NCBI RefSeq assembly: GCF_029846715.1
Contig: NZ_JARVWW010000007.1
Location: forward strand, 186,001 to 250,000
DNA from: Bradyrhizobium nivariense
GTDB taxonomy: Bacteria > Pseudomonadota > Alphaproteobacteria > Rhizobiales > Xanthobacteraceae
Direction: 5' to 3'
Length of the DNA stretch: 64,000 nucleotides
The notes under the pieces are model-generated. The model saw nothing but the letters and a program-made list of their open reading frames with translations, made no database searches and was not told the origin of the DNA. The position numbers were made by a program, and so were the translations under genes. Shown piece by piece: positions 8,934 to 17,584 of this stretch (its first letter is position 1; every line of letters begins with the position of its first letter).

Positions 8934-10118
8934 TTATTGCTGCTGAGCTTCTGTTCCGTTGTCCCGGGACAACTTGCGACCCAATGACGGGGCTTCCGCA
9001 ATGACCTCTGCCGCGCTTGCCGCCCAAAGTTCCCTTGCGACAGGCAGGGGGGATATTTGCAGATTCGCCCACCACGCTCTTTCGTCGCCGTTTCGATGCA
9101 AAGCCTGATGATGTGAGCGGCACAGAGGCACAGTAAACTGATCGCTTACTTTGCGGCCTAGCGTTCTAGGTTGGGCGAACTTCAGGTGATGTGCGTCCGA
9201 AGGGGATCGCTTGCAGACCAGGCAGGGATGCTCGCGAACGAAGGCGAGATGCACCTTGCTCCTTTTGCGCGGTGGTTCCTTGGGGATGGCGAGGCCGCTT
9301 TCGACGGCCGCTTGTACAGGCTCAGCTTCGTCTACTTCGGTACCAGCCGGTGGGCTTTGGGCGGCGTCGGAAGCCAAAGCATGGACGGGATCCTGCGCCG
9401 GCTGTCTCTCCCCTGCGATCGCCATGGGATGGGCGGCTAGCTCCAACCGTTCCTGGTAAGCTGCCTCAACTAATAGAGCGTCGACCTCTTGAAGGGTGTT
9501 TTTGATGGGTAGGCTGATCTTGGCCCAGGCTAGGAGATCGTCGGTGCCGGCAAGCTGAGCCAGCAACTGCTCGCGGAGCGCGGCTGAATCCTGGGCCCCC
9601 AAAATTGGCGGCCGGTTCAAGACGCCTTTGGGCGGCTTTCCTTTCGATGGTGGCGACGGTCGCGGCTCAGTAGAGGCCGGTGGTCCGGCAATCGCATCGG
9701 GCGCATCCAGATCGTCCTCGCCTGCGATCCCGACCAGGGCAAATAAGGCATAACGGCGCGCATAGGTTAGCGCCGCCCCCATCCTGTGTGGCGCCTCGAC
9801 ATCCTTTCCGGAGCAGACCGGCAGGTCGGATGAGATCCATTCACCGGAAGCGTGAGCGAGCAGAGTGGTGAGATGGATCTGACCGGTGGCCTGCTCGATC
9901 CGGGTGGTCTGGATGGTGGCAATCTCCTGCTGGCTCAGCGTCTTGCGGACGATGTCCAACCCCGATGCCAAGGAGGCATAGCGAAATGTTCGGTCATCCT
10001 CGCGCGGGAAGGGCGAGCGAATTGTGCCCGTCAATGTCTTCTCCGGGTTGGTCAACTCGGCCTGGGCCTTGGCCAACGCTCCTGCAATCGCGCCAATACG
10101 CTCACTGGACTGATGCAC
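8934..10118 (-). CDS. ERF-family single-strand annealing protein with C-terminal HNH-like zinc domain
   Basis: The N-terminal part (about residues 1-160) resembles ERF-superfamily phage recombinases: a regular helix ([19 protein letters not shown]), then [18 protein letters not shown] and the domain end [26 protein letters not shown] proteins anneal complementary single strands during phage recombination. After a Pro-rich linker, residues about 310-375 carry a CxxC ([18 protein letters not shown]) and [12 protein letters not shown] pattern like HNH or DUF968-type zinc domains. GTG 10118 has GGAGG 6 nt upstream and overlaps the exonuclease stop by 17 nt; a TTG at 10193 is less likely. Phage origin is inferred. 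Confidence 0.78.
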   Translation of the reverse strand: MHQSSERIGAIAGALAKAQAELTNPEKTLTGTIRSPFPREDDRTFRYASLASGLDIVRKTLSQQEIATIQTTRIEQATGQIHLTTLLAHASGEWISSDLPVCSGKDVEAPHRMGAALTYARRYALFALVGIAGEDDLDAPDAIAGPPASTEPRPSPPSKGKPPKGVLNRPPILGAQDSAALREQLLAQLAGTDDLLAWAKISLPIKNTLQEVDALLVEAAYQERLELAAHPMAIAGERQPAQDPVHALASDAAQSPPAGTEVDEAEPVQAAVESGLAIPKEPPRKRSKVHLAFVREHPCLVCKRSPSDAHHLKFAQPRTLGRKVSDQFTVPLCRSHHQALHRNGDERAWWANLQISPLPVARELWAASAAEVIAEAPSLGRKLSRDNGTEAQQQ

Positions 10119-10908
10119 GAGCCGCCTCCATCGGTAGAGCTTCAAAGCTGATTGCGCCCGACTTTGATCGCTTGGCTTTGATGCCGTGACCAATCGCTTC
10201 TTTGGCGTCTTCAGGAACGAGCTTCTTCAGCTCAGCCTTGGCGACCTCGTGATTGGCATGAGCTTCGCGAGTGCCGACATATGTTGCGGCTAACTCAGCC
10301 CAGGAGTTGGACGAGGCCATGTCCACGATCTTGATCGCCTCAAGTCGTGGGCGTGGCGTCTCGATCCCGAACAGGTGAGGCGTTTCGCCGGTTTGGACGC
10401 ACCGCCAAAACTTCTCCTCTGCGGTCAGGAGGAGGTGCTGATACAGCGGATCGGCATGGATTGTGATCTCGACCCACTTACCGCCGCCCGTGATGATGGA
10501 AAGCACCGCTGAGCGCGCTGCGATCACCCACATATTGTGCTGAAGCTGGGCCATGTGCTTGTCGGCGGCTGCTTCCTCGGAGAAATTCCAGGGCAGCATG
10601 AACTTGGCCTCATAGACCGCACCAGTCTGCTGAACGCGGCCGTCCAGCGTCGCGCCCATCCATTTGTGGACCGGATGCCTTACCTTGCGCTGGACGTCGC
10701 TAACGATGTGGCCGCTTGTGCGCTCGTACCAGCTCCGGTTGAGGTCCTCGGTGATGCTGCCGAGTTGGACGATCAGGTCGTTGCTGAGGTCCAGGGGCAA
10801 GGCCTCCCCACGCTTCTCACGCCAAAGCCTGATCAGCTTGTCCTGGTCGTCTCCCATGATGATCCGGGCATCGGATCCTCCGATGAATGTGCGGCGGTCA
10901 GCGTGCAT
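10102..10908 (-). CDS. YqaJ-like viral recombinase (lambda-type exonuclease fold)
   Basis: A 268-residue protein of the YqaJ/lambda exonuclease family, part of the PD-(D/E)XK nucleases. The N-terminus [25 protein letters not shown] is characteristic; the core shows a Glu in [14 protein letters not shown], then the D and E-x-K of [20 protein letters not shown] and QLQHNMWV. Such enzymes resect double-stranded ends for a partner annealing protein, here the overlapping ERF gene. ATG 10908 is preceded by GGAGG at a good distance; an in-frame ATG lies at 10920. Divergent from the XRE regulator at 11014. Confidence 0.82.
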   Translation of the reverse strand: MHADRRTFIGGSDARIIMGDDQDKLIRLWREKRGEALPLDLSNDLIVQLGSITEDLNRSWYERTSGHIVSDVQRKVRHPVHKWMGATLDGRVQQTGAVYEAKFMLPWNFSEEAAADKHMAQLQHNMWVIAARSAVLSIITGGGKWVEITIHADPLYQHLLLTAEEKFWRCVQTGETPHLFGIETPRPRLEAIKIVDMASSNSWAELAATYVGTREAHANHEVAKAELKKLVPEDAKEAIGHGIKAKRSKSGAISFEALPMEAARASVQ

Positions 10909-10924
10909 ATCGTCCTCCATTGAA

Positions 10925-10954
10925 ATAATTTATATAAAAACATATTATTTATAT
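10925..10954. promoter_or_regulatory. AT-rich operator-like direct repeat between exonuclease and XRE genes
   Basis: Two near-identical 11-mers, ataatttatat (10925) and attatttatat (10944), lie 19 bp apart on the same face of the helix in an almost pure A/T stretch. They are directly upstream of the minus-strand YqaJ-like gene and of the plus-strand XRE gene. This is where a phage-type repressor would bind and where both promoters should lie. Binding is inferred only. Confidence 0.4.
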
Positions 10955-11013
10955 GCTTATAGTTTTCAAGAGGGGAATTGAAGATTTTCTTTGCTTGCTG
11001 CATATGCCGGAAG

Positions 11014-11253
11014 ATGAGCATCACCCCAGCGCAATGTCGTGCTGCACGAGGTCTTGTCGGTTGGACGCAACAGCAGCTTGCTGAGCAGGCCGGCATTGGC
11101 ACCGTCGCTGTGCACCAATTCGAGGCCGGTGCTAGTCAGCCTCGTCGCGCAACGCTGAATGTTGTGCGTCGAGCATTCGAGGCAGCTGGCGTGGAGTTCA
11201 TCGACCCAAACGGTGGTGGCGCGGGCGTTCGCTTTCGAGACCCATCTCGGTAG
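11014..11253 (+). CDS. XRE-family helix-turn-helix regulator, small
   Basis: A 79-residue Cro/CI-type DNA-binding protein. Residues 5-60 hold the helix-turn-helix: QCRAARGLVGWTQQQLAEQAG followed by the recognition part VAVHQFEAGASQPRRATLNVVRRAFEAAGVEF. It ends in a Gly-rich turn (DPNGGGAGVRF), a tail often seen in short alphaproteobacterial XRE proteins. ATG 11014 was selected; TTG 10978 upstream would add 12 residues. It is divergent from the phage-type recombination genes and is the obvious candidate to repress them. Confidence 0.75.
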   Translation: MSITPAQCRAARGLVGWTQQQLAEQAGIGTVAVHQFEAGASQPRRATLNVVRRAFEAAGVEFIDPNGGGAGVRFRDPSR

Positions 11254-11352
11254 GCGGTGACAGTTTGCGGTTCGCAGCTCTCGAAGGGGCCGTTCATTGA
11301 CGCGGTGCCTCCACCCGGGGCGGCGATGTGGAGTCCTGATTGATGACGCTTG

Positions 11353-11522
11353 TGCCGCCGAGTCCCAGAGCTCCTTTGCTATCGGTTGAAGCGAGATCTG
11401 CATGTTGGCCCCCATGCTCTCTCGATGCCATGCCGGTGCAGAGCTTGATGATGAGATCGGCAAAGTGAAACAGTGAATCCGTCGCTGAGAATGGCGGGTG
11501 CGCTGGGGTTCGTCTTCGCAAA
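11353..11522 (-). pseudogene. Decayed, frameshifted copy of the HNH-like C-terminal domain
   Basis: Read on the minus strand, the frame ending near 11409 encodes [25 protein letters not shown] and the next frame continues from 11412 as ANMQISLQPIAKELWDSAA. The intact gene at 8934 has [18 protein letters not shown] and [19 protein letters not shown]. The two halves are thus one homologous domain broken by a single-base shift near 11410. The upstream zinc CxxC part is gone. It is a remnant of a second ERF/HNH-like gene or a partial duplication. Confidence 0.7.
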
Positions 11523-11592
11523 CGGGGCGCGCGTACAGACTATCGCCAATGCGGGTGGCCTTTTCGTCTGGAGCAAGGTCGAGCATACTCGT

Positions 11593-12120
11593 TCAACGCC
11601 TGCGCATCTTGGTCGCGAAATACTTGAAGAGCGGGGGCTTGCTGCCCATTGGCGACGGCGGAGGCATATAGTTGAGACCGACCGCGTCAACCAAGCTCCG
11701 CATGCCGTCCGACCAACCGAGCAGCTCGATCATTGAGCGGCGATCGAGCTGTTTGTCCTGGGCCCATCCCTCCGTGAGATCTGCCAACCCGGATAACTCA
11801 TCGCCCGAGAGAGTGGCCAGACGGGAGATGGATGGCGTCGCGTAATAGCGCCGTATGGCTTCGGCTTCGGACGTGCTTATTGTCCGTTTGATTTCCCCTC
11901 GGGCTATAACTGAGCTCAGGATGTCGGCAGCTAATCGACGCTGCCTTTTTCTCTTCACTAAACGAGTCAGTTGCTCCCCTTGTTCGAGGAAGTTATCCAT
12001 TTGCATCCAAAAACTTTGGCTGAAGTCGCGATGAGCGTAGGGAAATGCCGCGACCAGACACGCATATTGTCGGGCGCATTCGAGGATTGCCTCATCAGAG
12101 TCGGACGTCGCATCCGGCAC
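11593..12120 (-). CDS. Hypothetical protein, 175 aa
   Basis: A 175-residue, mostly helical soluble protein with no signal peptide or membrane segment. GTG 12120 has GGGAG about 9 nt upstream. The centre (VKRKRQRRLAADILSSVIARG) is basic, and the C-terminus ends in the basic string TKMRRR. It lies between the decayed HNH-like fragment and three plus-strand unknown genes in the accessory island. I do not recognise a family. Its ordinary codon use suggests it is a real gene. Confidence 0.55.
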   Translation of the reverse strand: MPDATSDSDEAILECARQYACLVAAFPYAHRDFSQSFWMQMDNFLEQGEQLTRLVKRKRQRRLAADILSSVIARGEIKRTISTSEAEAIRRYYATPSISRLATLSGDELSGLADLTEGWAQDKQLDRRSMIELLGWSDGMRSLVDAVGLNYMPPPSPMGSKPPLFKYFATKMRRR

Positions 12121-12404
12121 TGCTTAGTGCTCCCGGCAAGCTGTTTCAAAATGGTAGAAACTTGCCTCTGAGAGATGGCCGTCGGCGATTAATCTTCCAA
12201 TATCGCTGGAGAAATTAGTTGGGGGCCGTTGGCTGGGCGAAGACTCTATCTTTGCGGCTAAGACGTAAGGATTCGCCTGTTGGTAACATTGCCTTGGTTC
12301 AAGAGTTTGCTACGACATTTCCTTGTGGATTGCTTCGGTCTCGGGTCCTTGGCGTTCGCAAACCGGCTTAAATAGCATTTTTGCATTCGTTCTGCGGACT
12401 GGCA

Positions 12405-13229
12405 ATGCCAACTTACCACAAAGCGCAACTCGACGAGATGTCCATGCCTTTTGTGGAAGTATGGGACCTTATGCGCAAAGGTTTGGAGCCTGTCGTACGT
12501 CGCGTCCTGACGAAGCTGAAGTTCTATAAGGAGCGGGACCTCGAACCTGTCCCCGCTGAAGTGCCCCTTTCTGATGAGGAGGAGGCCGAGCTTCGACCTG
12601 TGGTCTCAGCATTGACGGTGGCCGCGGTGCTGAGTGAAGAAATGAAACTTGGCCCCCTCGTCTCAACGCTTGCGCGTGTGCGTAAGAGGCCTGGCCTCTT
12701 CCGTCAAGGTGCGCTTCCGGCTGCTGTTTTGTGGGAGCTGGCTCAAGATTATCAACGTGATTGGGAGCCGCCCGGAACATTCAGCATGGACATTTGGGGC
12801 AGCGAGCAAACGGCCGTTCCCTACATCCGAGTTGCCCCAAACGATGAAGCCGTTGCGGCCGCAGCAGCTCGCGGGCTGGAGCGTAATCAAAAGACCCGGT
12901 CACCTGGTCGTCCCGACCACCCTGCGCACCAGGAGCTCGCTAAACGGCTTGCTGTCGTTTTTGGAAAGAGCGAGCTAGGATTCGCGCGGTGCCTGCTCGT
13001 CGTCGATTGCAAGGACGGCGTGCGGTACGCCGAGGGAGGTGCATTCTTCGACTTCTTGAAATTGGTTCTCCCGCCCCTGCGCGACTTCTTGAGCGAGCGG
13101 CGCTTGCCGCCGGTCACCACCGAATCAATTGTGCGGGCTGCCCAAGCGTACGTAGCCGAGCGCCTTGCGGCCCATCCGCCATCCACACCCGATTATTCCC
13201 ACGGGTCCAAGACTGAGCTTTCTGACTGA
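12405..13229 (+). CDS. Hypothetical protein, 274 aa
   Basis: A soluble protein with no recognised domain. It contains an acidic segment (EVPLSDEEEAELRPVVSAL) near residue 60, a Pro/Gly-rich middle and a C-terminal helical region. ATG 12405 was chosen as the first ATG in frame; ribosome site is weak, and ATG 12438 is possible. It is followed after 44 bp by another unknown gene with a strong ribosome site, and those two plus the gene at 14241 look like an operon of the accessory island. Confidence 0.55.
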   Translation: MPTYHKAQLDEMSMPFVEVWDLMRKGLEPVVRRVLTKLKFYKERDLEPVPAEVPLSDEEEAELRPVVSALTVAAVLSEEMKLGPLVSTLARVRKRPGLFRQGALPAAVLWELAQDYQRDWEPPGTFSMDIWGSEQTAVPYIRVAPNDEAVAAAAARGLERNQKTRSPGRPDHPAHQELAKRLAVVFGKSELGFARCLLVVDCKDGVRYAEGGAFFDFLKLVLPPLRDFLSERRLPPVTTESIVRAAQAYVAERLAAHPPSTPDYSHGSKTELSD

Positions 13230-13273
13230 CATCCCTACAGTGATTGGCTCCACGTATCACAAGGAGTCAAATC

Positions 13274-14254
13274 ATGTTCGACGAAAAGTCTTCACTGTGC
13301 GCCGCTGACGCGGTGACGGAATTGGCCGGCGTTGCTGATCAGGACCCGTCGAATCACGTTCCGCAAGCCAATCTGTTTGCCAGCGCTGAGCAAGCTCTCG
13401 CGAACGCTCCTGATGCAAAGGCTACCGTCGCTCCCGACGCCGAAGGCCCCCTCTTGAAGGATGCCGGAGAGAAGCAGGACGAGGACGACGAAGAAGCGGA
13501 GGTGGGAGCGGAGGACGAGCAAGAGGAAGATGAGAAAGAGGAAAGCCTCGAGGATATCTACCTAGGTCTTCAGGAGGACGAAGAGACCCGCAACTACATG
13601 CCTGACTTTATCAAAAGAATGCTGGACAATCCGCCGTTGCCGGCTGGCATGACGATCGATTTCTTCCGTAACATCCATACCTCCGTCGCCGAGAGCATGC
13701 TGCCCCACCGTCCGAAGTCGGACCTGGAGTTTCTCGCGGTTTTCAATGCTACCAAGGCGATCACGCGCCTGATGTGGCTCGACGACCTCATCAATCGTCT
13801 CGTCCACAACAACCGCCGCGAGGCGGTGGAAGCCTTGCATCACAAGCTGCACGCAGTTGTGCCGTCCTCGAAGAAGGAGAAGGACGAGCATGACCGTTTT
13901 GCGAAGGAAGTTGCTATGGATTACTTCGCCAGTCCCGATCATCGCCAGAAGTTCAGCTCGAGCCTGGAGCGTGGTGGCTTTGGCGCCGACGCAGTCGACA
14001 CCGAGGCGTTCCAGCGCTCCCTTCCTGGGTTGGGGAAGATCGAGACGATGCGGAAAGCAGCGATCCGGGAACGCGATCAGGCCTTGAAAGAGCTCGAGCG
14101 AGCCTATTCCTCCCGTGATCCCGAGCAGCGTATGCCGCTCAGTCTTGCTGCAATGCGTAATTTCTTCGACGAGATGCGGGAGGAGAAGAAGTTGGAGCGG
14201 CAGGAACGCATGCTGGAGGAATCCAAGAAAGCGGCTCAGGATGGCGACACGTAA
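13274..14254 (+). CDS. Hypothetical acidic protein, 326 aa
   Basis: ATG 13274 follows AAGGAG by 8 nt, which fixes the start. Residues about 60-100 are strongly acidic (EDDEEAEVGAEDEQEEDEKE). The remainder is helical and charged, with a C-terminal coiled-coil-like stretch (EEKKLERQERMLEESKKA). No catalytic motif or known domain is visible. Its stop overlaps the start of the next gene by 14 nt, indicating coupled translation. The function is unknown. Confidence 0.62.
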   Translation: MFDEKSSLCAADAVTELAGVADQDPSNHVPQANLFASAEQALANAPDAKATVAPDAEGPLLKDAGEKQDEDDEEAEVGAEDEQEEDEKEESLEDIYLGLQEDEETRNYMPDFIKRMLDNPPLPAGMTIDFFRNIHTSVAESMLPHRPKSDLEFLAVFNATKAITRLMWLDDLINRLVHNNRREAVEALHHKLHAVVPSSKKEKDEHDRFAKEVAMDYFASPDHRQKFSSSLERGGFGADAVDTEAFQRSLPGLGKIETMRKAAIRERDQALKELERAYSSRDPEQRMPLSLAAMRNFFDEMREEKKLERQERMLEESKKAAQDGDT

Positions 14255-14591
14255 GCAGATCGCAGCAAACCGACGCAATGCGGCCCGAAGCACCGGGCCG
14301 CGAACGCAAGAGGGCAAAGCGCGCTCGCGAATGAATGCGCTTCGCCACGGACTAGCGGCCAAGCAGCCGGGCTCAGACGAGACCTGGGATCAGCGGTCTT
14401 CGGCCACACCCGCGGACATCTTCGCGCGGATCGTTCAGATCGAGAATGAGCGCCTTAAATTGGCCAGCTCCACTGAGGAACTGCTGACAGCTCAACTTCC
14501 GCAGCTGGTTCTTGAAAAGCTGGAGAGGCTTTCCGCCTTGGACCGCTATCTGCAGCGCGCTCTATCGATGCTGACAAAAGCTGCCGAGTAA
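14241..14591 (+). CDS. Small basic protein with the RRNAARSTGPRT motif
   Basis: A 116-residue protein beginning at ATG 14241, inside the end of the preceding gene. Its N-terminus ANRRNAARSTGPRTQEGKAR, followed by NALRHGLAA, is a motif I recognise from many proteins of unknown function, often near mobile elements. The C-terminal half is helical (LVLEKLERLSALDRYLQRAL). The motif is Arg/Asn-rich and could bind nucleic acid, but that is speculation. It closes the accessory island before the core gene at 14709. Confidence 0.68.
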   Translation: MATRKQIAANRRNAARSTGPRTQEGKARSRMNALRHGLAAKQPGSDETWDQRSSATPADIFARIVQIENERLKLASSTEELLTAQLPQLVLEKLERLSALDRYLQRALSMLTKAAE

Positions 14592-14708
14592 CGTAACACC
14601 GACGGCGATTTCTCTGAAAGTTCAGTATCATGGAGCGCGCTTGTACGACATTTGGGTTCGTTCTGCGCAATGGCCCCCGACGCGCCCTACCCAAGCCGGA
14701 GGACGGTC

Positions 14709-15593
14709 ATGACCGACGACACGCACACGATCCGCAGCGGCGGGCTTACCGCGACCATCAAGGCGCAAGGCGCCGAGATGTGTTCGCTGACGAGCGATGC
14801 CGGCATCGAATTCGTCTGGCAGGCGGAGCCGGCCTGGCCGCGCCATGCGCCGCTGCTGTTTCCGATCGTCGGGCGTCTCGCCAACGACGAATTGCGGCAC
14901 CGGGGCAGGACCTACCGGATGACCCAGCACGGCTTCGCGCGTGACAGCCGCTTTGCGTGGGCGGAACGCGGCGAAAGTCGCTGTGTCCTGGTGCTCGAAG
15001 ACAGCGAGACGACGCGCGCGCTCTACCCCTTCGCGTTCCGCCTGGTTGTGACCTACACGCTCGATGAGGCCGGACTCGACTTGGCGCTGAAGATCGTCAA
15101 CACCGGCGAGGAGACGCTGCCGGCGTCGGTCGGCGGCCATCCCGCCTTCAACTGGCCGCTTCAGGCTGGATTGCCGAAGGAGAGCTACGCGCTGACCTTT
15201 GACAACGAGGAGTCATCTCCGGTTCGCCGTATCGACGGCGGGCTGCTGCTTGCGGCAACGGATCCGAGCCCCGTCCGAGGCGCTGTGCTTCCTCTGTCGG
15301 AATCCCTATTCACCATCGACGCCGTGATCTTCGATCGCATCAACAGCCATGCGGTCCGCTATGCGGCCGGGCCGGACGCCGGACCGTGGCTCAAAATGTC
15401 ATGGCGCGGTTTTCGCGAGCTGGGCGTCTGGTCGAAACCGACAGGCGCGCCGTTCCTCTGCATCGAGCCCTGGCGCGGCTATGCCAGTCCCGCCGGCTTC
15501 GATGGCGAGTTCAGCGACAAGCCGGGCCTGATGCACATCGCAGCCGGCGCAGAAGAGCTTTTGTCATTCCGGATCGAGGTCGGATCGTCCTGA
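14709..15593 (+). CDS. Aldose 1-epimerase family protein (LacX-like)
   Basis: A 294-residue member of the galactose mutarotase-like fold, which interconverts alpha and beta anomers of sugars or sugar phosphates. Supporting motifs are HAPLLFPIVGRL, TYRMTQHGFARDSRF (His near residue 77), VGGHPAFNWPL with the second conserved His, and CIEPWRGYASP with the putative catalytic Glu near residue 258. ATG 14709 has GGAGG 7 nt upstream. It stands alone, convergent with the hydrolase gene at 15624. The natural sugar is not indicated. Confidence 0.87.
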   Translation: MTDDTHTIRSGGLTATIKAQGAEMCSLTSDAGIEFVWQAEPAWPRHAPLLFPIVGRLANDELRHRGRTYRMTQHGFARDSRFAWAERGESRCVLVLEDSETTRALYPFAFRLVVTYTLDEAGLDLALKIVNTGEETLPASVGGHPAFNWPLQAGLPKESYALTFDNEESSPVRRIDGGLLLAATDPSPVRGAVLPLSESLFTIDAVIFDRINSHAVRYAAGPDAGPWLKMSWRGFRELGVWSKPTGAPFLCIEPWRGYASPAGFDGEFSDKPGLMHIAAGAEELLSFRIEVGSS

Positions 15594-15623
15594 GGCCGGA
15601 CGGCCTTCGCGCATCTATAGTTC

Positions 15624-16472
15624 TCAGACCTCGATCCGCGTGAGGTCCTCGCCGAGCACGACAGGACCCGAGTAGTCCCGCCTGACGTCCGCGAGCAGCG
15701 CGCTCAGCATGGAATCGTTGGTGCGCGGCCGGTGATGGGTCAGCGCGAGCTTCTTGACGCCGGCCTTGGCCGCGACCTTGCCGACCGTATCGCCGCAGGC
15801 GATCGTGAATTTCGCAAGCCGTCGCAAGTGCTCGTTGTTGATCTCCGGCGTTGCGAGAAAGCAGCACTGGACCAGCAGGTCAGCTCCCTCTGCCAGCCGC
15901 TCGAGACCAGGGCAGGGCACCGTGTCGCCGGAAATCGCAATGACCTTGCCCTCAGCCTCGAAGCGGTAGCCGAGACACATCCAGCGTGCGAGGAAGGCCG
16001 GCGGCAGGTCGAGACCGTCGCCATGCGAGACGAGCTCGGCGCTGATCTTCCAGCGCCCGGTGTCGAGAACGGGGCCCGGTATAATGTCCGTCGCCACGAC
16101 CGGTTTCCAGCCGCCGAAGCTCGGCTCGCCCTGATCGCGCCAAGTGATGTCCTTGTCGTAGACCTGCGTGACCAGCGTATTGACGAGCCGTTCGGTATCC
16201 GGCGGTCCATAGATGCGCAGATCGTCCTTGCGCCCATGCAACCATGAATTGAGCATCACGTCGTAGAGGTCGCCGATGTGGTCGAAATGGTGATGGGTGA
16301 GAAAGACCGTGTTGACGGAGCCAAGCGGCACGCCGGCCTTGCTGAGCTGCAGCATGACGCCGCGGCCTGCGTCGATCAGGATATTTTCTTCGCCGAGCCT
16401 GATCAGCGTGGTCGTCGCCATGCGGCGCGGGTCCGGGCGCGGGCCGCCGGTGCCGAGCAGTATGACTTCCAT
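15624..16472 (-). CDS. Metallo-beta-lactamase-fold hydrolase (RNase Z-like)
   Basis: A 282-residue MBL-fold protein. The zinc motif H-x-H-x-D-H is complete: H60, H62, D64, H65 in LTHHHFDHIGDLYD. Further metal ligands are in ISGDTVPCPGL and at the end KKLALTHHRPR. The N-terminus EVILLGTGGPRPDPRRM resembles the RNase Z/arylsulfatase-type MBL group. ATG 16472 has AGGAG about 7 nt upstream. The family includes phosphodiesterases, sulfatases and tRNA nucleases, so the substrate is open. Confidence 0.85.
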   Translation of the reverse strand: MEVILLGTGGPRPDPRRMATTTLIRLGEENILIDAGRGVMLQLSKAGVPLGSVNTVFLTHHHFDHIGDLYDVMLNSWLHGRKDDLRIYGPPDTERLVNTLVTQVYDKDITWRDQGEPSFGGWKPVVATDIIPGPVLDTGRWKISAELVSHGDGLDLPPAFLARWMCLGYRFEAEGKVIAISGDTVPCPGLERLAEGADLLVQCCFLATPEINNEHLRRLAKFTIACGDTVGKVAAKAGVKKLALTHHRPRTNDSMLSALLADVRRDYSGPVVLGEDLTRIEV

Positions 16473-16734
16473 GGCGCCTACTCCTGGTGCGGACTTTTCG
16501 GGCCGCACAGTAGATTTGAAGCTGTTGGCGGGGCAAGCCGCCGTGCGGCCACCGAGGCGCGGGACGCTGTCCCGCACAACTTCCGCTTGTACTGCATGGC
16601 GCCGCACATAATGCGCGGGATGAGAATTGTGGGCCAATTCATACTTAATGCGTCAAGAACGTGACCAATATTGTTTGGGCGTCACAACACGCCTAGTATT
16701 TCCGGCAGGCAATTTCGGGGGGCTCGAATAGGTC

Positions 16735-17550
16735 GTGAATGTTCGTTCACAGGACATCGCATTGCGCGACGACTTGAATTTTCAGGTCGGGCCGCAGGCA
16801 CACGGGACATCCAAGGTCGTGGCTGATTCCGCACTTCAGGAATTGCGTGCCGCTGGCCGCGAGCGGCTGATCGTCGTCGAAGACGATCCGGTGACGCGGA
16901 CGATGCTGGTCGGTTATTTCAGCGAGAACAATTTCGACGTGGTCGGCGCCGGCTCCTGCGCGGAATGCCGCCAGGCGCTGCGGGCGCGGACCGATCTCGT
17001 CTTCCTCGACGTGCAGTTGCCTGATGGCGACGGCTTCGATCTCGCCAAGGAGATCCAGGCGACCAGCAACGCGGGCATCATCTTCGTGACGCGCCGCGAC
17101 ACCGACGTCGATCGTATCCTCGGCCTCGAGATCGCGGGCGACCATTATGTCACCAAGCCGATCAATTTGCGCGACCTGCTCGCGCGCGCGCGCAGCGTGC
17201 TGCGGCGGCGCTCGATCGACCGCAAGGCGGCGCGCAACCACAATTCGATCGCCTTCGGCGACTGGATCATCGACCTGACGCGGCGCGAGCTGCTCGGCAG
17301 CGACGGCAAGCCGGTGGCACTCACGCGCGCCGAATTCGACCTGCTCGCGGCCCTCGTCGGTGCCGACGGCAGGCCGCTCAGCCGCGACTATCTGATCGAG
17401 GTCGTCAGCAACCGCCAGGCCGAGGTCGACATCCGCACCGTCGATGCCTTGGTGGCGAGGCTGCGACGCAAGCTCGTCGGCAGCGGCACGCCTGTCATCA
17501 CCACCGTCACCGGTGTCGGCTACAAGCTCGCGCTCAGCGAGCGCCTCTAG
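16735..17550 (+). CDS. OmpR/PhoB-type response regulator
   Basis: A 271-residue two-component regulator. After an unusual N-terminal extension of about 40 residues comes the receiver domain: VEDDP acidic pair, phosphoacceptor Asp in LVFLDVQLPDGDGFD (near residue 99), and the conserved Lys in HYVTKPINLRDLL. The C-terminal winged helix (about 175-270) has LTRAEFDLLAALV and VVTTVTGVGYKL-like ends (ITTVTGVGYKLALS). GTG 16735 starts it. No sensor kinase gene is adjacent, so its partner is elsewhere. Confidence 0.9.
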   Translation: MNVRSQDIALRDDLNFQVGPQAHGTSKVVADSALQELRAAGRERLIVVEDDPVTRTMLVGYFSENNFDVVGAGSCAECRQALRARTDLVFLDVQLPDGDGFDLAKEIQATSNAGIIFVTRRDTDVDRILGLEIAGDHYVTKPINLRDLLARARSVLRRRSIDRKAARNHNSIAFGDWIIDLTRRELLGSDGKPVALTRAEFDLLAALVGADGRPLSRDYLIEVVSNRQAEVDIRTVDALVARLRRKLVGSGTPVITTVTGVGYKLALSERL

Positions 17551-17584
17551 ATTCACCGGCCGAGAGATCTGATCGCCCTCGCGC

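Noticed and set aside
8446-9123. Minus-strand frame of 225 codons with one hydrophobic helix
   Set aside because: It overlaps both ugd and the ERF gene ends, its only ATG lies inside the ERF gene, there is no ribosome site before the hydrophobic part, and most of the rest has the Arg/Ser/Pro bias of an antisense frame.
10966-11586. Minus-strand frame of 206 codons crossing the XRE gene
   Set aside because: Only a short part of it matches the HNH-like domain and that part continues in another frame; it is scored as a pseudogene fragment instead.
8450-14708. Attachment-site direct repeats or a tRNA bordering the accessory island
   Set aside because: I looked at both edges for a tRNA 3' end or a duplicated core and found none that I could align by eye.
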